Assembly (NCBI GenBank): GCA_024280945.1
Contig: JAMXLO010000058.1
Span: 1-64,000, forward strand
Origin: Acetobacteraceae bacterium
GTDB taxonomy: Bacteria > Pseudomonadota > Alphaproteobacteria > Acetobacterales > Acetobacteraceae
Length of the DNA: 64,000 nucleotides
Direction: 5' to 3'
Both the position numbers and the translations under genes were made by a program. The notes below the pieces were generated by a model. It was given only the letters and a program-made list of their open reading frames with translations. It did no database searches and had not been told where the DNA came from. The stretch's first letter is position 1. The number at the start of each line of letters is the position of its first letter. Shown here piece by piece: positions 57,781 to 64,000 of the stretch.

Positions 57781-58539
57781 ATGCGCGATTTCGTCCTGCT
57801 CGCGTGTGCTGGCCTGCTTGCCGGGGCCATGAACGCCATCGCGGGCGGCGGCTCGTTTGTCAGCTTTCCGGCTATGGTCGCGGCCGGGTTGCCGATGGTG
57901 GCCGCAAACGTCTCGTCAACCGTCGCGTTGTTTCCTGGCACTCTGGCAAGCACCTGGGCTTATCGGCGGGAATTTGCCCAGCCAGCGGCGCTCTCTGTTC
58001 GAGCGATGCTGCCGGTCACCGCGGTCGGGGGGCTGCTGGGGGCCGTGCTGTTGCTCGCCACACCGGGGCGGCTGTTCGATGCCATCGTCCCGTTCCTGCT
58101 GCTGTTGGCGACGCTGACCTTTGCGTTCGGGCAACGTGCGATCGTTGCGCTGCACCGCATCGTTGCGGTGGGGCCAAGGGCGATCCTGCCGATGCAGTTC
58201 GTGATCTCCATCTACGGCGGCTATTTCGGTGGCGCCGTAGGCCTGATGATGATGGCCATGTGGAGCCTGCTGACGGCAAACCGCGACCTGAAGGCGATGG
58301 CGCCGATCCGCGTGCTGATGGTCAGCCTCGCCAACGCTGCCGCCGTGGCATGGTTCATCGCTGCCGGGGCAGTGTGGTGGCCTCAGACCCTCGCAATGTT
58401 GGGTGCGAGTGCCGCCGGCGGATACGCCGGGGCCCGCCTGACGCAATGGACGCCGCCGGAGGTCGTGCGCGGCCTTGTTGTGCTCCTCTCTGCCAGCGTG
58501 ACCGTTCTGTTCTTCCTGCGTTGGTGGCTTGGACGGTGA
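57781..58539 (+). CDS. TSUP/TauE-SafE family membrane transporter
   Basis: A 252-residue protein with about eight helices. It opens with the family motif AGLLAGAMNAIAGGGSFVSFPAM, and the second half repeats it in FVISIYGGYFGGAVGLMMMA. Members export or import sulfite, sulfonates or similar organosulfur anions; not identified here. It is divergent from the TetR operon, with the operator between them, so co-regulation is possible. Confidence 0.9.
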   Translation: MRDFVLLACAGLLAGAMNAIAGGGSFVSFPAMVAAGLPMVAANVSSTVALFPGTLASTWAYRREFAQPAALSVRAMLPVTAVGGLLGAVLLLATPGRLFDAIVPFLLLLATLTFAFGQRAIVALHRIVAVGPRAILPMQFVISIYGGYFGGAVGLMMMAMWSLLTANRDLKAMAPIRVLMVSLANAAAVAWFIAAGAVWWPQTLAMLGASAAGGYAGARLTQWTPPEVVRGLVVLLSASVTVLFFLRWWLGR

Positions 58540-58683
58540 CCCTGCGAAACGCCATGACGTCGTCCCGTCGTCGCCGTCGGCAATAGAAAGGGCATAGTCG
58601 GCACGATCATACGGCCGCACAGCGGCCTGGCGGGGGCAATCCTTTGGCGAGCTGGGCGCCGTCCGTCCGACGCGCCGGATAGC

Positions 58684-59913
58684 TCAGCTGCGCCGGCGCT
58701 CGATGTTTGGCAGGAACGCGGTCAGCAACCCGATCAGCGGAAGGAACGAGCACAACCGGTAGACGGTATCGATGCTCGTCCAGTCGGCGATCTGGCCAAG
58801 TGCCGCAGCGCCCAGGCCGCCAAGGCCGAAGGAGAAGCCGAAGAACATGCCGGCGACCATGCCGACCCGGTCGGGCAGCAGGTCCTGGGCGTAGACCAAG
58901 ATGGCGGAAAAGGCTGACGCGAGAATGAGACCGATCGCCACGGTCAGCATGCCGGTCCAGAACAGGTTGGCGTAGGGCAGCATCAGCGCGAACGGGAAGG
59001 CGCCAAGGATCGAGAACCAGATCACCGGTTTCCGACCGAAGCGATCGCCGATCGGTCCGCCTGCGAAGGTGCCGGCGGCCACCGCGCCCAGGAAAATGAA
59101 CAGGTGGATCTGCGCATCCTGCACTGTCACGCCGAACTTATGGATCAGATAGAACGTGTAGTAAGAACTCAGCGACGACGTATAGACGTTCTTCGAGAAC
59201 AGCAGAGCGACCAGAATGACAATCGCAAACAGCACCTTCTTGCGGGACAGCACGGCGTAGGCAGCGTTCACCGCACTGGCGCCACCAGTCGTCTTCCGTT
59301 GCGTCAAATGCCGGCTGTACCAAACACTCACGTTGCTCAGCAGCAGGATCGCGAGCAGCGCAGCGGCCGAAAACCAGGCAACACTTGTCTGGCCTCGCGG
59401 CACCACGATGAAGGCGGCGAGTAGCGGTCCGATGGCCGAACCGGTGCTGCCGCCGACCTGAAACAGTGATTGCGCAAAGCCATGTCGTCCTCCTGACGCC
59501 ATGCGCGCGACACGCGAGGACTCCGGGTGAAATACGGACGAGCCAAGCCCGACCAGAGCGGCCGCGAGGAGGATCGTGACATAGTTGTTCGCCACTGATA
59601 GCAGCAGCAGGCCGATGAGACTGCAACCCATGGCGATGGGCAGTGAATACGGTTGCGGTCGCCTATCAGTCACCATGCCGACCAGCGGTTGCAACATGGA
59701 TGCCGTAAGCTGAAATGCCAGCGTGATCAGACCGATCTGGCCGAAGTCGAGCTGATAAGAATCTTTCAAAATTGGATAGAGCGCCGGCACCAGCGACTGG
59801 TTCATGTCGTTCAGGAGGTGGCAGACCGACAGCGAGACCAGGATCGCGAAGGTGGTGTTCGTGTCGGAGCGCGCTGCCAGCCGAGGACGTGCGGAAAGCG
59901 TGTTTTCGCTCAA
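58684..59913 (-). CDS. MFS transporter, fosmidomycin resistance (Fsr)-like
   Basis: A 409-residue 12-helix major facilitator protein. Fsr-type marks: VCHLLNDMNQSLVPALYPIL in the first helix, LVGMVTDRRPQPYSLPIAMG, GLGSSVFHPESSRVARMASG and the second-half GGPIGDRFGRKP. Such pumps export fosmidomycin or similar compounds. It stands alone. Confidence 0.92.
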   Translation of the reverse strand: MSENTLSARPRLAARSDTNTTFAILVSLSVCHLLNDMNQSLVPALYPILKDSYQLDFGQIGLITLAFQLTASMLQPLVGMVTDRRPQPYSLPIAMGCSLIGLLLLSVANNYVTILLAAALVGLGSSVFHPESSRVARMASGGRHGFAQSLFQVGGSTGSAIGPLLAAFIVVPRGQTSVAWFSAAALLAILLLSNVSVWYSRHLTQRKTTGGASAVNAAYAVLSRKKVLFAIVILVALLFSKNVYTSSLSSYYTFYLIHKFGVTVQDAQIHLFIFLGAVAAGTFAGGPIGDRFGRKPVIWFSILGAFPFALMLPYANLFWTGMLTVAIGLILASAFSAILVYAQDLLPDRVGMVAGMFFGFSFGLGGLGAAALGQIADWTSIDTVYRLCSFLPLIGLLTAFLPNIERRRS

Positions 59914-60068
59914 TGAACCATTCCGTTACGGGTTGTGCATACTTTAGGTCGTCTTGCCGCCATGCACCTATGCATCAAGCTCAGTCCAGATACGCATGGA
60001 GCCGAGGTTGCCGTATTCTTTTCTGACATCATCGTCCGCTGCAGCCCGGCGCGTCCGGAGAGCCGAAG

Positions 60069-60239
60069 ATGGACAAACAATCTGACAGGGGTGCCAACCG
60101 GTCGCGGCGCGGAGGTCGCAACTATCCGGAATTGGTTCCGGTGATCTGGATCGCCATCCTCTTGGCTTCATGGCTTCTCATCGTGCAGTGGAAGACGCTG
60201 CCCGAACTGATGAACGCCACGATGGGCGTACTGCCCTGA
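60069..60239 (+). CDS. Small single-helix membrane protein, 56 residues
   Basis: ATG-to-TGA frame starting MDKQSDRGANRSRRGGRNY, then one membrane helix (VPVIWIAILLASWLLIVQW) and a short C-terminus (KTLPELMNATMGVLP). GGAG lies 8-9 bases upstream. The N-terminal positive charges predict the N-terminus in the cytoplasm. It lies between the MFS gene and the end of the damaged tonB gene. Family unknown. Confidence 0.55.
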   Translation: MDKQSDRGANRSRRGGRNYPELVPVIWIAILLASWLLIVQWKTLPELMNATMGVLP

Positions 60240-60339
60240 TCCAGCGGATAGCGACGAGCTGTTTTGCAACTTTGCCGGAAGACACTGCCATCGATGGAAA
60301 GACCGAGTTTGCGGGAACGAATCGCAGCAGATGGGCAAG

Positions 60340-60915
60340 TCAGCGCAGCTCGTAGCGCAACGGCACGACGAGTTCGATCTGCTGCTGCGGCATGTCCTCC
60401 GGCAGTGCCGGCAGCGGCTGTGCGCGCTGGAACAGGTCCAAAGTCTCCTGGTCCAGCAATGCATGGCCGGAACTGCGCTCCAGCCGGAACGAAACGATCT
60501 GTCCCGCCGGCGTCATGCGGAACCGCAACAGCGTAATACCTTGCTCGCGGCGCATCTGTGCGGCGGGCGGGTAGCGCTTGAACCTCGTCAGGTGCGCCAA
60601 CAGCCGGCTTTGCCAATTGGCTGCTGCGGCCGCTGAGGGCGCGGATTGCGCAGGTGAGGTGGGGGGTGGAGGCTGGACTGGTCGTGTCGGCGCGACCGGC
60701 GCCGCCCGCGGTGCAACCGATCGGACAGGGGCGATCCGTTTGGGCTGCGAAGGCCTGGGCGGCAGCGGCACTTCTGGCGTAACCGGGGCCTGTGGCGGCG
60801 GTTCGAGCACCGGTTCCGGTGCGGGCTCTGCCGGCGAAATGTCTGGCAGTGGCTGCGCGACTGGTGGTTCCGGCGGTTGGCTGTCGAAAGGTGGTGCCGT
60901 GACCGGCGGTTCCGG
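60340..60915 (-). pseudogene. tonB: TonB remnant lacking its N-terminal anchor
   Basis: Encodes a proline-rich periplasmic spacer (from about EPPVTAPPF through PPPQAPVTPEVPLPPRP) and a complete TonB C-terminal domain (YPPAAQMRREQGITLLRFRM, then LDQETLDLFQRAQPLPALPE). The membrane anchor and its start codon are missing: upstream the reading frame runs directly into exbD DNA in another frame. Without the anchor it cannot couple to ExbB/ExbD in the usual way. It could only be expressed from an internal start. Confidence 0.8.
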
Positions 60916-61201
60916 CGCCCTCGCCGGCGCTCGCCTGGTCCAGCGCCGCGCCGAGCACATCCGCCTGCACGACGGCATCCCCCAGCCGCAGGGTGAGATC
61001 GGCCTGCACGGTCAGGAAGATCGGCTTGGCCGGGCGTGGCTCGGGCGTGGCCGCCGAGGCGGGAAGGTCGACCTTCACATCAACGGTCGCCAGCGGCGCG
61101 GCCACCATGAAGATGATCAGCAGCACCAGCGTGACGTCGATGAATGGCGTGACGTTGATGTCGTGCGCCTCTTCCAGTCGTCGGAACCCGGTTCCAGGCA
61201 C
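60916..61201 (-). pseudogene. exbD: ExbD remnant lacking its C-terminus
   Basis: Starts normally (MPGTGFRRLEEAHDINVTPF then IDVTLVLLIIFMVAAPLATV, the single ExbD membrane helix with its essential-type Asp) and continues through VDLPASAAT and IFLTVQADLTLRLGD up to QASAGEG near 60915. Then the frame enters tonB DNA out of frame and reads a nonsense tail to 60122. About 45-50 codons of the ExbD periplasmic domain are absent. Confidence 0.8.
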
Positions 61202-61207
61202 ATGCGA

Positions 61208-61435
61208 CTACTCCGCCGCGTTGCGCAGCAGGATCGGCCGCGGCGCGGCGCGGTCCAGATCGCGCGACGCCAACGCCAGTACCGCGGTGGCGAGGTCGTC
61301 CAGCAGCAGCCGGTACCCTGCAACGACGCGGGCGAAAACGTTGTAGATGACGACAGCCGGGATAGCGGCGATCAGGCTGCACGCCGTGGCGAGCAAGGCC
61401 TCGGCGATTCCGGGTGCCGCCACCGCCAGATTGGT
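61208..61435 (-). pseudogene. exbB: ExbB remnant, C-terminal third only
   Basis: Encodes TNLAVAAPGIAEALLATACS, LIAAIPAVVIYNVFARVVAG and a normal ExbB C-terminus, 7 bases before exbD. ExbB proteins are usually 220-250 aa with two more helices; here the homologous region starts abruptly at about 61435, and the upstream frame (to 61636) is unrelated sequence. The stretch 61436-61681 holds nothing recognisable. Confidence 0.8.
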
Positions 61436-61681
61436 GGCGGCACGCAGGATTTTCTGTCCGCCATCTCTGCTGCAATGTTGGCCAGCGAGCACCACGGCGT
61501 CCGAACATTGGGTATGTTGGCGACTGCGCGCCGAGCTGCTCTTCCCGCTGCCCGCCGGAGCTGACCTTGGTTCGATCAAGCGGCTGTTTGACAACCTCCA
61601 GACGCCACTGCGCGAGGCTGCCAATTTATCAGTCAAGCGTCAGCGGACATCGTCAATGGCGGCACCGACGCACTGCAGTGA

Positions 61682-62371
61682 TCAACTTGGCGGCAGGTCT
61701 GCCGCTCCCAAAATACGCAGATCGACCGACTGCACAAGAATCACCTGACCCTGACCGTCCGCAGCCAGCCTCGTGCTGAACCGTCCTGCGGCACCATCCA
61801 GCGAGCCCAGTGTCTCAACCTCGCGCACGATGCGATACTCGTGCAGCCGCGTCCCGTCGTTCTCGCCGGCATCCACACCGGTGACGTGCTCTGGGTCGTA
61901 GACGATGCGCTGCACGCGCACCTCTTGGGCGGCGGCACTTGTCTCAACGCTCAGGCCGCCATCCGCGACCGCGAGCTTCACTGCAACCGGCAATGTGGCC
62001 GCCGCAGCGATGGCGGCGTTCACCGCATCATGCTGCGATCCAATAACAACTCGACCGCCATTCACCACCAGAGCCGGGGTGAAGACGCCTCCGCCAAGCT
62101 TTGCGGCGTAAGCCTGCTGGCGCTCGGTTGCCGTTCGGGTGGCGAACGGGTCGCGCCAACCGAGATGATTCCAGTAGTCCACATGCCAGGCGAGAGCCAG
62201 GATGTCTGGCTGTCGCGCCAACTGTCCGAGCAGCGCGTCGGCAGGCGGGCAGGAGGAACAGCCCTGGGAGGTGAACAATTCCAGCACCACCGGATGCTTC
62301 GCTGTCGCCGACCCGGCGCGATGGGCGAATGCGCTCAGCGTGGCTCCTGCTATCAAAGTGCGGCGACGCAT
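61682..62371 (-). CDS. DUF1223 family secreted thioredoxin-like protein
   Basis: A 229-residue exported protein of DUF1223. It has a signal-like N-terminus (RRRTLIAGATLSAFAHRAG), the thioredoxin-type VVLELFTSQGCSSCPPAD (C38 and C41), AWHVDYWNHLGWRDPFA and FTPALVVNGG. The CxxC suggests disulfide chemistry but the family has no assigned function. It lies 29 bases after argG on the same strand. Confidence 0.9.
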   Translation of the reverse strand: MRRRTLIAGATLSAFAHRAGSATAKHPVVLELFTSQGCSSCPPADALLGQLARQPDILALAWHVDYWNHLGWRDPFATRTATERQQAYAAKLGGGVFTPALVVNGGRVVIGSQHDAVNAAIAAAATLPVAVKLAVADGGLSVETSAAAQEVRVQRIVYDPEHVTGVDAGENDGTRLHEYRIVREVETLGSLDGAAGRFSTRLAADGQGQVILVQSVDLRILGAADLPPS

Positions 62372-62400
62372 GCTGATCCGACTCCCTTCACCGAGCCGCG

Positions 62401-63630
62401 TTACAGCGTGCCTCCCCGCCGCCCTGCCTTTGCCGAGAGCCGCAGTCGCAGCGCGTTCAGCTTGATGAATCCCTGTGCGTCGAACTGGTCGTAAGCACCC
62501 TGGTCTTCCTCGAAGGTGACGACATCCTGCGCGTAGAGACTGCTGGGTGACTCGCGGCCGATTACCGCAACGTTGCCCTTGTACAATTTCAGGCGCACGC
62601 GGCCCGACACGCTCTTCTGACTCTCGTCGATCAGCGCCTGCAGCATGCGTCGCTCTGGGCTGAACCAAAAACCATTGTATATCAACTCGGCGTAGCGCGG
62701 CATCAGGCTGTCCTTGAGATGCGCTGCTTCGCGGTCGAGCGTGATGCTTTCGATGCCGCGGTGCGCCGCGAGCAGGATGGTGCCGCCTGGCGTTTCGTAT
62801 ACGCCGCGCGATTTCATGCCGACGAAGCGGTTCTCCACCATGTCGAGTCGTCCGATGCCGTTGGCGCGTCCAAGTTCGTTCAGCCTGGTCAGCAAAGCGG
62901 CGGGCGACAGGCGTACGCCATCGATGCCGACAGCATCGCCGCATTCGAACTCCACCGATATGACGGTCGGCTGGTCCGGTGCGTCCTCTGGGCGGATCGT
63001 GCGCTGGTAGACGATTTCGTCTGCCTCGAGCGCGGGGTCCTCCAGGATCTTTCCCTCGGAGGACGAGTGCAGCAGGTTTGCATCGACGCTGAAGGGCGCC
63101 TCGCCACGCTTGTCCTTGGCGATCGGGATCTGGTTCTGTTCGGCAAATTCGAGCAGGCGCGTGCGGCTGGTCAGATCCCATTCGCGCCAGGGCGCGATAA
63201 TTTTGATGTCCGGATTCAGCGCGTAGTAGCTGAGCTCGAAGCGGACCTGATCATTGCCTTTGCCGGTGGCGCCGTGCGCCACCGCATCGGCCCCGACCTG
63301 TTCGGCGATCTCGATCTGCCGCTGCGCGATCAGCGGGCGTGCGATCGAGGTGCCGAGAAGGTACTGACCTTCGTAGAGGGCGTTGGCACGGAACATCGGA
63401 AAGACGAAGTCGCGGACAAAGGTCTCGCGCAGATCGTCCATGAAGATTTCCTTCACGCCAAGCATCTGCGCCTTCTCCCGCGCCGGTCCGAGTTCCTCGC
63501 CCTGGCCGAGATCGGCGGTGAAGGTGACGACCTCGCAGCGATAGCTCACCTGGAGCCAGCGAAGGATGACGCTCGTGTCCAGCCCGCCCGAGTAGGCCAG
63601 CACCACCTTCCTCACGTCCTTCACGCGCAT
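62401..63630 (-). CDS. argG: Argininosuccinate synthase
   Basis: A 409-residue enzyme that joins citrulline and aspartate with ATP in arginine synthesis. The PP-loop motif [10 protein letters not shown] is at 11-20; [34 protein letters not shown] and [18 protein letters not shown] follow. Length and motifs are normal. Same strand as the glpD end upstream. Confidence 0.97.
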   Translation of the reverse strand: MRVKDVRKVVLAYSGGLDTSVILRWLQVSYRCEVVTFTADLGQGEELGPAREKAQMLGVKEIFMDDLRETFVRDFVFPMFRANALYEGQYLLGTSIARPLIAQRQIEIAEQVGADAVAHGATGKGNDQVRFELSYYALNPDIKIIAPWREWDLTSRTRLLEFAEQNQIPIAKDKRGEAPFSVDANLLHSSSEGKILEDPALEADEIVYQRTIRPEDAPDQPTVISVEFECGDAVGIDGVRLSPAALLTRLNELGRANGIGRLDMVENRFVGMKSRGVYETPGGTILLAAHRGIESITLDREAAHLKDSLMPRYAELIYNGFWFSPERRMLQALIDESQKSVSGRVRLKLYKGNVAVIGRESPSSLYAQDVVTFEEDQGAYDQFDAQGFIKLNALRLRLSAKAGRRGGTL

Positions 63631-63713
63631 CGGTTCACCTGCAAGACCAGCACTTCCTCGGGAGTAACGCCGGGCGATTGGTCAGCGCAAGACGAACGCC
63701 CATGTCGTTGGCC

Positions 63714-63740
63714 GTCATGGCCAGGCTTGTTCCGGCCATC
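63714..63740. repeat. GTCATGGCC palindromic repeat, copy 2
   Basis: GTCATGGCCAGGCTTGTTCC then GGCCATC, an imperfect hairpin matching the second module of the repeat at 5923-5948 in the opposite orientation, with two base differences. It overlaps the 3' end of glpD and supplies its stop codon. Confidence 0.7.
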
Positions 63741-64000
63741 GGTCGCTGCACCGACGGATGGATCCGTGCGGAGCCGGTGCCACCTGGCGGCTGCTGGTGC
63801 CGGACAGGTAATTATCGACAGCTGTGACGTCCGTTTCGCCGGCACGCAATCCCAGCTTGCTGCGCCGCCACAGCACATCGTCCGGGGTCTGCGCCCATTC
63901 ATGCCGCACCATCCAGTCGACCTCGCGTTCACTGAGATCGGCGCACAGGGAGCGCCCAAGATCTTCTGGGCGGCGGGCGTCGCCGAGAAGATCGCCTGCC
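63715..64000 (-). CDS. glpD: Glycerol-3-phosphate dehydrogenase, C-terminal end (partial)
   Basis: The frame is open to the right edge and gives LLGDARRPEDLGRSLCADLS, VDWMVRHEWAQTPDDVLWRR and SKLGLRAGE, which is the typical GlpD C-terminal domain. The FAD enzyme oxidises glycerol-3-phosphate at the membrane. After the conserved SKLGL the protein has an unusual tail of about 40 residues (ending SDRWPEQAWP); its last codons and stop lie in the palindromic repeat. The N-terminal part is outside the window. Confidence 0.85.
   Translation of the reverse strand, partial: AGDLLGDARRPEDLGRSLCADLSEREVDWMVRHEWAQTPDDVLWRRSKLGLRAGETDVTAVDNYLSGTSSRQVAPAPHGSIRRCSDRWPEQAWP

Overview
The window is GC-rich, densely coded DNA with many 4-base start/stop overlaps and short intergenic gaps. 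It looks like an alphaproteobacterial chromosome, probably Acetobacteraceae or a close Rhodospirillales relative. This rests on the miaA-ilvB-ilvH-ilvC block next to serB, the pgsA-mobB-moaD-moaE block, the DUF1489 and DUF1223 genes and the style of the housekeeping proteins. The placement is inference. I saw no rRNA, tRNA, CRISPR, phage or insertion-sequence genes.

Layout. 0-4 kb: secreted protein, CobW-like GTPase, flavoprotein, macrodomain protein, CorA-like channel. 4-10.3 kb: branched-chain amino acid genes (ilvC, small unknown gene, ilvH, ilvB), miaA, serB, a DNA-3-methyladenine glycosylase. 10.4-13.1 kb: exported protein divergent from a two-component system. 13.3-16 kb: molybdenum cofactor genes (moaE, moaD, mobB) with a proline-rich lipoprotein and pgsA. 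16-22 kb: phosphate transporter and an RND efflux pair. 22-27.4 kb: small exported proteins, an acyltransferase, a methyltransferase and about 1 kb without a clear gene. 27.4-34.1 kb: uvrC, folB with a pteridine-reductase-like SDR, hydrolases and an aldo/keto reductase. 34.1-38.4 kb: a four-gene complex related to hydrogenase-4/complex I. 38.4-44 kb: DUF1489, cysK, a frameshifted adenylate cyclase, rhodanese, DUF445. 44-54 kb: FAD oxidoreductase, glutamine amidotransferase-like hydrolase, solute-binding protein, rluB-like and rsmD genes separated by unusual DNA, nitroreductase, fused TRAP permease. 54-60 kb: TetR-HlyD-ABC export operon, TSUP and MFS transporters. 60-64 kb: ruined exbB-exbD-tonB locus, DUF1223, argG and the end of glpD.

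The most unusual item is the 34142-38380 operon. It encodes an antiporter-like membrane subunit, a HyfC/NuoH-like membrane subunit, a NuoC-NuoD-type large subunit and a NuoB-type small subunit, with each gene overlapping the next by four bases. The small subunit keeps four cysteines for an iron-sulfur cluster. The large subunit has lost all four NiFe-binding cysteines, so it should not be a hydrogenase. By eye, the antiporter-like subunit has also lost the membrane lysines and glutamate normally used for proton transfer. This fits the energy-converting hydrogenase-related (Ehr) idea but is smaller and more degenerate than usual, with no visible electron-input subunit.

Other notable points are a class III cyclase-TPR-rhodanese gene broken by two compensating single-base indels, a TonB system in which all three genes are truncated, two kinds of dispersed palindromic repeat (one supplies the glpD stop codon), and several probable small genes.
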